This document shows, one piece after another, positions 9,463-18,750 of a DNA stretch of 64,000 nt. The position numbers were made by a program, and so were the translations under genes. The stretch spans positions 248,001 to 312,000 of the forward strand of contig NZ_LPVY01000003.1 in assembly GCF_001613805.1 (NCBI RefSeq). Direction: 5' to 3'. Numbering within the stretch: the stretch's first letter is position 1; each line of letters begins with the position of its first letter. The notes beneath the pieces were generated by a model, which was not told the DNA's origin, did no database searches, and saw only the letters and a list, made by a program, of their open reading frames with translations. This stretch comes from Thalassospira lucentensis (GTDB lineage Bacteria; Pseudomonadota; Alphaproteobacteria; Rhodospirillales; Thalassospiraceae).

Positions 9463-10116
9463 TCAGAATTCTTCGGTGCCCGGCAACATCGGCACAAACC
9501 GTACTGGCATTAGTTCGGTCACATCAATTCCTGTAGGTGTACGCAGAACACGTAGCAACAACTGGGTGTGGGATACCTCACCGACCGGCACGACCATGAT
9601 CCCGCCAATCGCCAACTGATCGACCAAAACCGGTGGCACATCCTGGGCTGCGGCCGTAACGATAATACGATCAAACGGCGCCTGTGCCTTCCAGCCAAGC
9701 CCGCCATCGCCATGCAGCGTCGAAATCGTATGCAGGCCAAGCTCGCGGAATTTGTCTTCGGCCTCACGCAGGAGCGGCTTGTGACGTTCAAGCGTATAAA
9801 CCCGGCGTGCGAGCTTGGCGAGAATCGCCGCCTGATATCCCGACCCTGTTCCGACCTCAAGCACCTTCATGCGATCGTTAAGCTCAAGCGCCTGCGTCAT
9901 CAGGGCAACGATATAGGGCTGCGAAATCGTCTGCCCCTTGCTGATAGGAAGGGCGACATTTTCCCATGCACGGCTGACAAACGGCTCGGCCACAAAAATT
10001 TCGCGCGGAATACTGGCCAAAGCACGTAAAACGCTTTCGTCATGGATCCCGTCATTGCGCAGGATCGCAAGCAGATTTTCGATTTCGGCTTCTCGGGCAA
10101 TGACAGGCTCGTTCAC
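9463..10116 (-). CDS. pcm: Protein-L-isoaspartate O-methyltransferase
   Basis: The 217-residue cytosolic enzyme has the SAM-binding motif VLEVGTGSGYQAAILA and the ISKGQTISQPYIVA segment of PIMT. It transfers methyl to isoaspartyl residues of aged proteins, starting their repair. The ATG overlaps the surE stop by 4 nt (ATGA), indicating translational coupling. A second family member lies at 34524-35177 but is more divergent, so this copy is the better candidate for classical Pcm. Confidence 0.95.
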   Translation of the reverse strand: MNEPVIAREAEIENLLAILRNDGIHDESVLRALASIPREIFVAEPFVSRAWENVALPISKGQTISQPYIVALMTQALELNDRMKVLEVGTGSGYQAAILAKLARRVYTLERHKPLLREAEDKFRELGLHTISTLHGDGGLGWKAQAPFDRIIVTAAAQDVPPVLVDQLAIGGIMVVPVGEVSHTQLLLRVLRTPTGIDVTELMPVRFVPMLPGTEEF

Positions 10117-10880
10117 GGAAATGCCTTTGTCAGTTTTGCATGCGTCTCGTAATGGGTAAAATCGAGACTGATCGGAGTTACCGAAATATCGCCCCTCTCG
10201 ATGACCCGCAAGTCCGCATTTTCATCCTTGGGCAATTCCGACTTGATAGCTCCGATCCAATAATAAGGCTCGCCACGCGGATCAAGGCGCTCGGCAATAT
10301 GATCGCCAATCTTGCGCTGCCCCTGTCTGGAAACCTCGATCCGGGCTCCGCCTTTGCGTTCGGTTTCCGGGAAATTCACATTGATCAGGACCCCCTTGGG
10401 CCAGGTCGTGCGAATGAGGGTCTCAGCCACTGACAAAAGGTGCTTTTCCGCGACCGACCAGTCAATCAGGTTGCCCGAGAAATATTGCGAAAACGCAATC
10501 GCCGGCACATTTAGCAAGGTTGCTTCCATCGCGGCCGCGACAGTCCCGGAATAGGTCACATCCTCGCCAAGGTTACCGCCCCGGTTGATTCCCGATAAAA
10601 CAATATCAGGCGGACTGTCGCGCATGATCTGCTGCAGAGCAAGCAGAACGCAATCAGTCGGTGTCCCGTCGACTGAAAAATGCCGCTCGTCACGTTTTCG
10701 TATCCGTAACGGATGACGCAGGGTAAGCGAATGTCCTGCCCCGCTTTGCTCGGTTGTTGGTGCAACAACCCAGACATCGTCGGAAAGCGAACAGGCAAGC
10801 TTTTCCAGCAGCCTGATCCCCGGCGCATCAACCCCGTCATCATTGCTGATCAGGATGCGGGCATTTTTCAGATCGACCAT
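10113..10880 (-). CDS. surE: 5'/3'-nucleotidase SurE
   Basis: The 255-residue enzyme opens with the metal-binding motif ILISNDDGVDAPGI and has the downstream SGINRGGNLGEDVTYSGT segment that completes the active site. SurE dephosphorylates nucleoside monophosphates and is linked to stationary-phase survival. It lies 9 nt after serS and overlaps pcm by 4 nt, so serS, surE and pcm form one unit. Confidence 0.96.
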   Translation of the reverse strand: MVDLKNARILISNDDGVDAPGIRLLEKLACSLSDDVWVVAPTTEQSGAGHSLTLRHPLRIRKRDERHFSVDGTPTDCVLLALQQIMRDSPPDIVLSGINRGGNLGEDVTYSGTVAAAMEATLLNVPAIAFSQYFSGNLIDWSVAEKHLLSVAETLIRTTWPKGVLINVNFPETERKGGARIEVSRQGQRKIGDHIAERLDPRGEPYYWIGAIKSELPKDENADLRVIERGDISVTPISLDFTHYETHAKLTKAFP

Positions 10881-10889
10881 ATCGGTCCC

Positions 10890-12167
10890 CTATCCGCGCG
10901 GAGAAATAACCTCGACACCGCCCATATAAGGCTTCAATGCGTCAGGAACGCGGATCGAGCCATCAGCCTGCTGATAGTTTTCCATCACCGCAATCAGGCA
11001 ACGGCCAACAGCAAGTCCCGATCCGTTCAGGGTGTGAACAAAGCTGGTTTTCTTGTCACCTGCTGCACGATAACGTGCATTCATGCGGCGTGCCTGGAAA
11101 TCACCCGTATTCGAGCAGGACGAAATCTCGCGATATTTTCCCTGCCCCGGAAGCCAGACTTCAATATCAAACGTTTTGCGCGCGGCAAAACCGATATCGC
11201 CCGAACACAGAACTACTGTCCGGTATGGAAGCCCAAGACGTTCCAGAACCGTTTCCGCACAGCGGGTTTTACGGTCAAGTTCCTCATTCGATTTCTCGGC
11301 GGCCACAACCGACACCATTTCAACCTTTGAAAACTGGTGCTGCCGGATCATGCCGCGCGTATCACGCCCCGCCGAACCGGCTTCCGACCGGAAACACTGG
11401 GTCAGTGCGGTATAACGCAGCGGCAATGCGGCTTCGTCTATAATCTCGCCCGCCACCTGATTGGTAAGCGTTACTTCGGATGTCGGGATCAGCCACATAT
11501 CATTGGTGGTTCTAAACGAATCCTCGGCAAATTTCGGCAGCTGACCGGTGCCAAACATTGCATCGTCACGCACCAGCATCGGCGTGATGGTTTCTTCATA
11601 GCCATGTTCGTTCACATGAAGGTCCAGCATGAACTGGCCAAGTGCACGTTCAAGTTTGGCAAGACCACTACGCAGAATAACGAAACGCGATCCCGAGAGT
11701 TTGGCTGCGGTTTCAAAATCCATCATGCCAAGCTTGTCGCCAATCTCGAAATGCTCAAGCGGCTGAAAGTCAAAACTGCCGGGTGTTCCCCATTTGCGCA
11801 CTTCAACATTGTCATCTTCGTTTTCGCCCTCAGGTACGTCGGCATCCATAACGTTTGGCAGCGACGACAGCAAAAGATCAAGCTGCTCGTTAAGGCCCGC
11901 CTGCCCGTCCTCGGCATCCCTGATCCGGTCTTTGAGCGTGCCCATCTCGGCCATCAGATCGTCGGCATTGCCGCCACTTTGGCGCAGTTTGCCGATTTCA
12001 CCGGAAATGGATTTGCGGCGCGCCAGCATTTCCTGATGTTCGGTCATCAGACGACGACGGTCTGCATCGATATCGATCAGACGCTGGGCGGTCATTTCGA
12101 CCTTGCGCGCGGTCATCGCCGCGTCAAAGGCCTCGGGATTGTCACGAATCCATTTAATGTCGTGCAT
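10890..12167 (-). CDS. serS: Seryl-tRNA synthetase
   Basis: The 425-residue class II synthetase has an N-terminal antiparallel coiled-coil arm (residues 30-105, rich in Lys, Glu and Arg) that grips the tRNA-Ser long arm. The catalytic core carries motif 2 around [21 protein letters not shown] and motif 3 near [18 protein letters not shown] is the serine-site loop. Length and domain order are standard. It heads the serS-surE-pcm unit. Confidence 0.97.
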   Translation of the reverse strand: MHDIKWIRDNPEAFDAAMTARKVEMTAQRLIDIDADRRRLMTEHQEMLARRKSISGEIGKLRQSGGNADDLMAEMGTLKDRIRDAEDGQAGLNEQLDLLLSSLPNVMDADVPEGENEDDNVEVRKWGTPGSFDFQPLEHFEIGDKLGMMDFETAAKLSGSRFVILRSGLAKLERALGQFMLDLHVNEHGYEETITPMLVRDDAMFGTGQLPKFAEDSFRTTNDMWLIPTSEVTLTNQVAGEIIDEAALPLRYTALTQCFRSEAGSAGRDTRGMIRQHQFSKVEMVSVVAAEKSNEELDRKTRCAETVLERLGLPYRTVVLCSGDIGFAARKTFDIEVWLPGQGKYREISSCSNTGDFQARRMNARYRAAGDKKTSFVHTLNGSGLAVGRCLIAVMENYQQADGSIRVPDALKPYMGGVEVISPRG

Positions 12168-12222
12168 GAAACGGCACCTTATACTTCAACTATTCGGGCA
12201 ATTATTCGGGCTTTTATACGAT

Positions 12223-12245
12223 GGGGTGGACGCTTGGTCCACCCC
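12223..12245 (-). terminator. Hairpin after tatC
   Basis: A perfect 9-bp stem, GGGGTGGAC with GTCCACCCC, encloses a 5-nt loop 35 nt past the tatC stop. A good U-run is lacking, so it may stabilise the tatABC mRNA end rather than terminate by itself. Confidence 0.45.
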
Positions 12246-12279
12246 GTCAGATCGGTCTTTCGAGAACCGGATAATTCAA

Positions 12280-13278
12280 TCAGCGCGCACTGTTGAAATC
12301 ATCCTCGTCATCGTCGCCTTTCGCAGAGCCCGACGATCGGGATGACGAAGGCGTACCAGACTTTGACGCAGAACCGGAAAGAGCCTTGAAGTCGCTCTTG
12401 TCGTCCGGTTTTCCGTCGCCATAATCTGCGGCCGCAGCAGCCGACCCCTGGGAATCGACGTCGTTTTTGCTGCTTTCAGTATCTTCTTCGTCACCGTCAA
12501 GCTCGGCGTCTTCTTCCGCTTCGCGCTTTGTTCGTTTACGTTCCGATATCCGTGCCATCACGATGGAAATTTCGTACAGGATGATAATCGGAATAGCCAA
12601 ACCAACCTGAGAAATCAGATCCGGTGGCGTCAGGACCGCAGCAAAAACGAACGCGATCACAACCGCATATTTCCGCCGCTTGGCAAGTGATTCTGCGGTC
12701 ACGATCCCGGCACGCGCCATCAGCGTCAGCAACACCGGCAACTGGAAACACAGGCCAAAAGCGAAAATCAGCTTCATAACAAGCGAAAGGTATTCGCCAA
12801 CTTTTGCTTCAAGTTGAATGGCAAGCCCCGCTGCGCCACCCACACTTTCAAAGCTGAGGAAGAATTTCCACGCCAGCGGCATGATCAGGTAGTAAACCAG
12901 CGCCCCGCCAGCCAAGAACAGTATCGGCGTTGCAAACAGGAACGGCATGAATGCCGAACGTTCATTCTTGTAAAGTCCCGGTGCGACAAACGCCCATAAC
13001 TGCCCAAGAAATACTGGTGCCGAAACAAAGCAGGCTGCAAAAAACGAGACCTTCACATAAGTGAAGAATACCTCGGTTAACGCGGTATAGATCATGCGCC
13101 GGTCCGGCCCCATAACGTCGGCCAAAGGCCGGACAAGGAAGCCGTAAATATCCTCGACGAAGTAATAGCAAATACCGAAAGTGATAAAGAGTGCCAGAAC
13201 CGCCCAGGTCAGACGATTCCGAAGCTCGATCAGATGCTCCATAATGGGCATCTGCTTGTCATGCGACTGCATGTTCAC
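12280..13278 (-). CDS. tatC: Sec-independent protein translocase TatC, with long acidic tail
   Basis: The 332-residue inner-membrane protein has six helices and the classic N-terminal MPIMEHLIELRNRL motif that recognises twin-arginine signals. It is the receptor of the Tat pathway for folded proteins. TatC usually ends soon after TM6, near residue 250. Here an approximately 80-residue hydrophilic tail rich in Asp, Glu, Ser and Gly follows. The ATG overlaps the tatB stop by 4 nt, indicating coupling in the tatA-tatB-tatC operon. Confidence 0.96.
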   Translation of the reverse strand: MNMQSHDKQMPIMEHLIELRNRLTWAVLALFITFGICYYFVEDIYGFLVRPLADVMGPDRRMIYTALTEVFFTYVKVSFFAACFVSAPVFLGQLWAFVAPGLYKNERSAFMPFLFATPILFLAGGALVYYLIMPLAWKFFLSFESVGGAAGLAIQLEAKVGEYLSLVMKLIFAFGLCFQLPVLLTLMARAGIVTAESLAKRRKYAVVIAFVFAAVLTPPDLISQVGLAIPIIILYEISIVMARISERKRTKREAEEDAELDGDEEDTESSKNDVDSQGSAAAAADYGDGKPDDKSDFKALSGSASKSGTPSSSRSSGSAKGDDDEDDFNSAR

Positions 13279-13676
13279 GCCTGGCTCTCCGGATGATCAG
13301 TCTTCTTATCCGCAGCAGCAGGTTTCGCCGATGCAGCGGCATCGGGCTTCGGCGCTGTGGTATTGGTTTCCGTTTTGCTATCGATCTTGCCTGCCGGTTT
13401 ATCCGCCGGTTTGGGGGCGGCTTTCGGTTCGGCAATCTTGTTTTCAATGAAGTCCGATGTGCTCGAACGCGCATCTGTAACCTGCTTGCGCAGATCATCA
13501 AGTTCGGCTTCACGAATCAGATTATCGATGCCGCCCTGAAATTCGCGCGCCATACCGCGTACTTTTTTCCAGTACCCGGCAAGCTTGTACAGCACATGGG
13601 GCAAATCCTTGGGGCCGACAACGAACAACGCGACGACGGCCACAAGTGCCATTTCGGTCCAGCCGATATCAAACAT
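13275..13676 (-). CDS. tatB: Sec-independent protein translocase TatB
   Basis: The 133-residue protein begins MFDIGWTEMALVAVVALFVVGPKDLP, a single N-terminal helix followed by the Gly-Pro hinge of TatB, then an amphipathic helix and a long Lys/Ala/Pro-rich cytosolic tail. TatB passes Tat substrates from TatC to the TatA pore. It lies between tatA and tatC and overlaps tatC by 4 nt. Confidence 0.94.
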   Translation of the reverse strand: MFDIGWTEMALVAVVALFVVGPKDLPHVLYKLAGYWKKVRGMAREFQGGIDNLIREAELDDLRKQVTDARSSTSDFIENKIAEPKAAPKPADKPAGKIDSKTETNTTAPKPDAAASAKPAAADKKTDHPESQA

Positions 13677-13711
13677 GGAACACGCCTATCTGAAGGAAAT
13701 CCGACAGACGA

Positions 13712-13957
13712 TCAGGATTTCACGGAATCCTTGTCTTTGCTTTCGGCAGAAACCGAAGCAGACGTGTTGTTTTCGATGGTTTTGGCCGAAGCAGCGCTGT
13801 CTTCGTCTTTTTCGTTGATGCCTGCTTTGAAGCTCTTGATCCCTTTACCCATATCACCCATGACTTTCGGCAGCTTGCCGGCACCAAAGATGATCAGGAC
13901 AATCGCCAGAATCAGAACGATTTGCCAAACGCCAATACCCATAACTTCTATCTCCAA
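13712..13957 (-). CDS. tatA: Sec-independent protein translocase TatA
   Basis: The 81-residue protein has one N-terminal helix ending in the FGAGKLPKVMGDMGKGIKSF motif, the hinge and amphipathic helix that define TatA. Many copies form the Tat pore. The tail is Asp/Glu/Lys-rich. It is the promoter-proximal gene of tatABC, 35 nt ahead of tatB. Confidence 0.95.
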   Translation of the reverse strand: MEIEVMGIGVWQIVLILAIVLIIFGAGKLPKVMGDMGKGIKSFKAGINEKDEDSAASAKTIENNTSASVSAESKDKDSVKS

Positions 13958-13966
13958 TGATCCTAT

Positions 13967-14000
13967 CTGCCATAAGGCGAGAATGCCCGGATAATGGCAG
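13967..14000 (-). promoter_or_regulatory. Dyad in the tatA leader
   Basis: CTGCCAT and ATGGCAG form a perfect 7-bp inverted repeat with an inner GGC/GCC pair, 9 nt upstream of the tatA start. It could be a leader hairpin or an operator; nothing else supports either role. Confidence 0.3.
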
Positions 14001-14109
14001 AAAGCCCCCCACTGTGCAATGCAACGATTGTGAATATACCGCGCACCGCTACGAATCTGTAAGTTTGTTTCTTAGTCTCATCATGCCGATATTCACGTTT
14101 GAAACCAGC

Positions 14110-15153
14110 CTAATTCATAGGAAACACAAAGGTCATGTCAGGATCAAGCGTAATAGCGACTGGACCCTGATTTACTAACGAAAGTCTACGAGGCACGCGG
14201 GCATGAACATGGCCGCCTTCATGCAAAGATAAATGCATCAGGCTTATTTCACCAAGCGAACGGACCGCATCGACACGCGCCAGAACGTCATGCCCATTCA
14301 TCGCCTCGCCGACATGCAATCCTTCTGGCCGGACAAGCACTTCGACCTTGGTGCCATCAGCAAATGCATCATGGGACACTTTGCCAAGCGGTGTTGCGAT
14401 GACACCGCTTTGCACTGTTCCGGAAAAACGGTTCACCTCGCCAAAGAAGGACGCAACAAAACGGTTCTGCGGACTGAAATAAAGGTTTTCGGGTGTGCCA
14501 TCCTGCATCACCTGCCCTTCGTTCATCACGATGATTCGATCCGCCATATACATCGCTTCTTCGGGATCATGGGTCACCATGATCGTCGCGATCCCGGCAT
14601 TTTTCAAAACATGCAATGTGGTATCGCGCAGTTCTGCACGGCGCGCAACGTCAAGCCCCGAAAACGGTTCATCCAGAAGCATCACACGCGGGGTCGGTGC
14701 AAGTGCCCGCGCAAGGGCTATGCGCTGCTGCTGCCCACCGGACAATTCATGCGGATAGGCATTGTAATAATCGGCCATGCCAACCTGCCGAAGCGCGCGC
14801 TCGACCGCTTCTTTGCGTTCCGCATCATTTTGGGATCGCAAACCAAACCCGATATTCTTTGCAACGCTTAAATGTGGAAACAGGGCGTAATCCTGAAACA
14901 CCATCCCAACACCGCGCTTCTCGGGTTCAAGATATTCTCCCGGCCGCGCAACAAGCTGATCATTGATGGAAACACTGCCCTGCTGAAGCTTTTCGAGCCC
15001 GGCGGCAATGCGCAATGCGGTTGTCTTGCCGCATCCCGAAGGCCCCAGCAGACAAACAAGTTCGCCCGGTGCCACATCAAAGCTGATATCTTTGAGAACC
15101 TGGGTGCTGCCAAAATCATGGCTGACATTGGACATTCTCAAGCCGTCTGGCAT
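14110..15153 (-). CDS. ABC transporter ATP-binding protein (FbpC/PotA type), orphan
   Basis: The 347-residue ATPase has Walker A (GPSGCGKTT), Q-loop (FQDYALFPHLS), the ABC signature LSGGQQQRIALARAL, Walker B (VMLLDEPFSGLD), the switch His (THDPEEAM) and a C-terminal TOBE-like region. These mark the CUT1/Fe3+/polyamine/sulfate importer class. ATG 15153 follows AAAGAGAG and aligns with the family start. The frame also opens 30 codons earlier, at 15243, but without such support. No permease or binding-protein gene is nearby, so the partner must be encoded elsewhere. It interrupts the usual tat-scp gene order. Confidence 0.85.
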   Translation of the reverse strand: MPDGLRMSNVSHDFGSTQVLKDISFDVAPGELVCLLGPSGCGKTTALRIAAGLEKLQQGSVSINDQLVARPGEYLEPEKRGVGMVFQDYALFPHLSVAKNIGFGLRSQNDAERKEAVERALRQVGMADYYNAYPHELSGGQQQRIALARALAPTPRVMLLDEPFSGLDVARRAELRDTTLHVLKNAGIATIMVTHDPEEAMYMADRIIVMNEGQVMQDGTPENLYFSPQNRFVASFFGEVNRFSGTVQSGVIATPLGKVSHDAFADGTKVEVLVRPEGLHVGEAMNGHDVLARVDAVRSLGEISLMHLSLHEGGHVHARVPRRLSLVNQGPVAITLDPDMTFVFPMN

Positions 15154-15289
15154 CAGATCTCTCTTTATTTTTTTGCCGGGGAAGCCCTGCAAATAAGTTG
15201 CAAAATCTTTCCCAGATTTAATCCTACCGAACAGTGCATGCAAGAAGCCGGATCAAAGAAGCTTGATAAAAGATGGCCAAAGAGCCTCT

Positions 15290-16060
15290 TTAACGGTTCT
15301 CTGCGTCGTATTCTTCTTCCAGATTGGGATTGTCGCTATAGATGGTTTCATCGAGATCGGCCAGATTGCGGGTCGTAAGGGCTTCCTCGACAACAGCATC
15401 CGTGACCTCGCCATCGTCAACAAGATCGGGCAATGCTTCCTCGTCGGAACTGGCCCCATACCGCCCCATACCCGGACGGCTATCAAGCAATCCTGCGGCC
15501 TTCAAATCAGCAAGCCCCGGCAGATCGTCGCGATGTTCAAGCCCGAAGTGATCAAGAAAATCATCCGTCGTTGCCCAAAGAACCGGACGTCCCGGCACGC
15601 GTTTACGCCCGCGTGGCCGTATCCATTTCGCTTCCAGCAGGATATCAAGCGTCCCCTTGGACAGGGCGACACCGCGGATTTCTTCAATCTCGGAACGCGT
15701 GACCGGTTCGTGATAGGCAATGATCGCCAGCGTTTCCAGCGTCGCACGCGTCATCTTCTTGGCTTTTTCGACCTCGATATGCAGATCACCCGCAAGGTCG
15801 GCCGCTGTGCGAAACGCCCATTTCTCGCCAACGCGGTTCAAATTTATTCCGCGTTCTGAATAATTTGCCTGTAATTCTTTGAGCAAAACGGAAACATCCG
15901 AACCTTCGGGCAAACGCGCGGCAAGAACCCGTTCACTGACCGGTTCGGCAGATGCAAACAGCACAGCTTCAACAATTCGAAGATGCTGAAAATCGATTTG
16001 CGGACCATGTTCGATACCGTCGATTTCAAACTGCGGGTCGGTTACTGTCTCAGTCGCCAT
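15290..16060 (-). CDS. scpB: Segregation and condensation protein B
   Basis: A 256-residue protein with two winged-helix domains. The family motifs are IVEAVLFASAEPVSERVLA, LETLAIIAYHEPVTRSEIE and the WIRPRGRKRVPGRPVLWAT strand. ScpB dimerises and binds the ScpA linker to form the SMC complex that organises chromosomes. The acidic C-terminal extension is common in alphaproteobacteria. It overlaps the end of scpA by 11 nt, so the two are translated from one mRNA. Confidence 0.94.
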   Translation of the reverse strand: MATETVTDPQFEIDGIEHGPQIDFQHLRIVEAVLFASAEPVSERVLAARLPEGSDVSVLLKELQANYSERGINLNRVGEKWAFRTAADLAGDLHIEVEKAKKMTRATLETLAIIAYHEPVTRSEIEEIRGVALSKGTLDILLEAKWIRPRGRKRVPGRPVLWATTDDFLDHFGLEHRDDLPGLADLKAAGLLDSRPGMGRYGASSDEEALPDLVDDGEVTDAVVEEALTTRNLADLDETIYSDNPNLEEEYDAENR

Positions 16061-16958
16061 TATTATCCATCCCTGCCCCGGATTTGACTCCGAGCTTGTC
16101 CATATCGCTGTAATCGCCGGATGTGATGTCCAATTCGGGATCGCGTCTTTTTTGCGGTGATCTCAACATGATCGGGCCAAATACCTGCTCCTGCGAGATT
16201 TCCAACTCGCCATCGCGGCACATTTCAAGGCTGGCGACAAAATGCGCTGCCAATGCTGACCGTGCCTTTAACGGCGTACCAAGTCCGTGGGGCATAAATT
16301 CCAAAAGCTTGGTCCAGGTTGGCACCACGCGACGCCCGAACAAATCACGCAACCGCCGAATCGCATCATCCATGGCATAAAGATCAAATGCCTCGATCTC
16401 CAATGTCTTGGATTCAGATGTCAGCATAATCTGCGCATAGGCTTTCAACAGGTCATAAAGCGACGCATCGTAAACCGACGCCGTCGTGACCCGGACTTCT
16501 TCCGGATCACCGCGACCAAAGAAATCCCGACCCAGATTGGGCCGCTCCAGCAGTTTTTCACCGGCCGCTTTCATCGCTTCCAGACGTTTCAGCTGAAACG
16601 CCAGAAGTTCGGCCATTTCCTCGGCACTAAGTTCTTCCTCGTCGCTGTCCTGTTTTGGTAGCAGCAGTCGCGATTTCAGATATGCCAACCAAGCGGCCAT
16701 CACCAGATAGTCCGCAGCCAGTTCCAGCCGCAATTCACGCGCGGTATTGATGAAATTCAGATACTGTTCGGCCAGTTCAAGGATCGAAATCCGGATGATA
16801 TCGACCTTCTGATCACGTGCCAGCTCCAGCAAAAGGTCAAGCGGCCCCTCAAACCCGTCCAGATCCAGCATAAGGCGTTCGGCAAGGCTTGGCCCATCAT
16901 CAACGGGCGCCTGGTCAAATATCTCATCCGGAATATCGAGCTCGAACTGTTTGGCCAT
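16050..16958 (-). CDS. scpA: Segregation and condensation protein A (kleisin)
   Basis: The 302-residue kleisin has the FEGPLDLLLELARDQKVDI N-terminal motif that binds the SMC neck, and a C-terminal winged helix. ScpA bridges the SMC head domains. It is encoded just upstream of scpB, with which it overlaps, and 26 nt downstream of the M50 protease gene. Length and motifs are typical. Confidence 0.95.
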   Translation of the reverse strand: MAKQFELDIPDEIFDQAPVDDGPSLAERLMLDLDGFEGPLDLLLELARDQKVDIIRISILELAEQYLNFINTARELRLELAADYLVMAAWLAYLKSRLLLPKQDSDEEELSAEEMAELLAFQLKRLEAMKAAGEKLLERPNLGRDFFGRGDPEEVRVTTASVYDASLYDLLKAYAQIMLTSESKTLEIEAFDLYAMDDAIRRLRDLFGRRVVPTWTKLLEFMPHGLGTPLKARSALAAHFVASLEMCRDGELEISQEQVFGPIMLRSPQKRRDPELDITSGDYSDMDKLGVKSGAGMDNNGD

Positions 16959-16984
16959 AATCCCCCCGGACCGTCTGCCTGTTA

Positions 16985-17668
16985 TCAGGCAAAAATACCG
17001 GCCAGAAAATCAACAAGTGCCGATGCCGGTTCAATCACCAGCCAATGGAAAATCGGCAGATCGACGCCAAGAAGCCCCGTGACATAAGGCAGTAGGAAAA
17101 TCAGCGCGATCAAAAGGATCATGCCGGTTTTTTCCATACGCGCCAAGACCCGCGCGATGGGCATCGGCGATATCGCCGTCAAAACGCGCCCACCATCCAG
17201 CGGCGGGATTGGCAGCATGTTAAACACCGCAAGGATGCAGTTCAGCCAGATCGACTGCTGCAATGTTGTTGCCAGCCAGTCATTAACCGCCGGTGAAAAG
17301 GACGGCAGCCCGACCAGCAATAGGATCGATACAATCGCCAGCAAAACATTGGTTGCCGGTCCTGCAATCGCAACTCCGATCACGCCAAGACGCTGTGGAT
17401 GCAGACGATGGAACGCAACCGGCACCGGCTTGGCATAGCCAAACAGGAACGGTGCACCGGTCAATAACAGCAAACCGGGGATCAGAACCGTCCCCACCGG
17501 ATCAATGTGGCGGATCGGGTTCAGGCTAAGCCGACCGGCGCGCTGTGCCGTATCGTCACCAAACAGCTTGGCGGCAAAGCCGTGTGCCGCCTCGTGCAGC
17601 GTCACTGCCAGTAATACGGGCAAAACCCACGTGGACGCGGAAATGATAATCTCGATAATGTCGTTCAC
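16985..17668 (-). CDS. Site-2 protease family membrane peptidase (M50)
   Basis: The 227-residue membrane protein has HEAAHG (residues 25-30), the zinc-binding HExxH motif, within the first helix. NMLPIPPLDGGR in a later helix supplies the third zinc ligand, Asp. This short form with RAGRLSLNPIRHIDPVGT matches the small S2P family often beside nagZ and scpA. Such enzymes cut peptides inside the membrane; the substrate is unknown. It begins 20 nt after the nagZ stop. Confidence 0.92.
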   Translation of the reverse strand: MNDIIEIIISASTWVLPVLLAVTLHEAAHGFAAKLFGDDTAQRAGRLSLNPIRHIDPVGTVLIPGLLLLTGAPFLFGYAKPVPVAFHRLHPQRLGVIGVAIAGPATNVLLAIVSILLLVGLPSFSPAVNDWLATTLQQSIWLNCILAVFNMLPIPPLDGGRVLTAISPMPIARVLARMEKTGMILLIALIFLLPYVTGLLGVDLPIFHWLVIEPASALVDFLAGIFA

Positions 17669-17688
17669 GTATTGAGCTTCCTCTGCGC

Positions 17689-18750
17689 TTAAACCTCGGC
17701 CGACCAGACCGGTGACAACAACTCATCCAGTCGGGCCTGCCAGTCGGCAATCTGCGCCGAAGATGGCTGCGCAACGTTAAAACCGGCAATCTGATTGCTC
17801 AGCAATTGCGAACGTGTCAGCGCCTCGCCGGCAAGTTTCGGAGCCATCGAGACGACTTCTTCCATTTCCGTGCGTTTGCCATTGCAATGAAGCGCGATAT
17901 CACAGCCTGCGGCAAGGCATTCATGGGTCCGGCTGGCAATCGAACCACCAAGGGCTTCCATCGACAGATCATCACTGATCAGAAGATTTTCAAACCCGAT
18001 ATCACCGCGGACAATTTCGGAAATGACCTTGGCCGATACGGTGCCCGGACGCTGATCATCTATCGCGGTAAACAGCAAATGGGCCGACATCGCCGCAACC
18101 ACATCCTTCATCTGACGAAACGGTTCGAAATCAAGGCGGCTCAGTTCTTCACGCGATGCGGTCACGATCGGCAAATCCTTGTGGCTGTCAACCGACGCGC
18201 GGCCATGACCGGGAATATGCTTGATGACCGGCGCGATGCTGCCGTCAAGCAATCCGGCTGCAACCGCGCTTGCCAGCGGCACAATCTGTTCGACCCTCTC
18301 CCCATAGGAACGATCGCCAACCACGTCACTCATGCCAGGAAAACGGATATCAAGCACCGGTGCACAGGTGATATTAAACCCGGCATCACGCAGGTCGACG
18401 GCCATCAGGCGCGCATTGATATAGGCGGCTTCGCGTGCATCTTCAGGTGCGGATTCAAATAATTGGCCAAACACACCGGCCGCCGGAATTTTGCGCCAGT
18501 GTGGCGGCTTCAGACGCATGACGCGTCCGCCTTCCTGATCAACGAAAATCGGCACATTGATATTGCCGACAACCTCGCGCAGCTGATTGTTCAGTGCCCT
18601 GACCTGCTTCTGATCCGCGATATTGCGGGCGAACAGGATAAAGCCATAAGGATCGGCTTCACGAAAAAAGCCCTTCTCCCAATTGCTTAACTCTGTACCT
18701 TCAACACCAAGAATACAGGCGCGCGGTTTTCTTACCTCAAGGCCGGACAA
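17689..18750 (-). CDS. nagZ: Beta-N-acetylhexosaminidase NagZ
   Basis: The 353-residue GH3 enzyme has the KHIPGHGRASVDSHKDLP loop, whose Asp-His pair acts as general acid/base, and ISDDLSMEAL with the nucleophile Asp. NagZ removes GlcNAc from muropeptides in the cytosol during cell-wall recycling. The only available start is TTG at 18750, since the frame is closed by a TGA immediately upstream. It overlaps the SPOR gene by 14 nt. Low initiation at TTG may keep its level modest. Confidence 0.92.
   Translation of the reverse strand: MSGLEVRKPRACILGVEGTELSNWEKGFFREADPYGFILFARNIADQKQVRALNNQLREVVGNINVPIFVDQEGGRVMRLKPPHWRKIPAAGVFGQLFESAPEDAREAAYINARLMAVDLRDAGFNITCAPVLDIRFPGMSDVVGDRSYGERVEQIVPLASAVAAGLLDGSIAPVIKHIPGHGRASVDSHKDLPIVTASREELSRLDFEPFRQMKDVVAAMSAHLLFTAIDDQRPGTVSAKVISEIVRGDIGFENLLISDDLSMEALGGSIASRTHECLAAGCDIALHCNGKRTEMEEVVSMAPKLAGEALTRSQLLSNQIAGFNVAQPSSAQIADWQARLDELLSPVWSAEV

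Noticed and set aside
12223-12245. Strong terminator after tatC
   Set aside because: The stem is good but no U-tract follows, so it is kept only as a hairpin of uncertain role.
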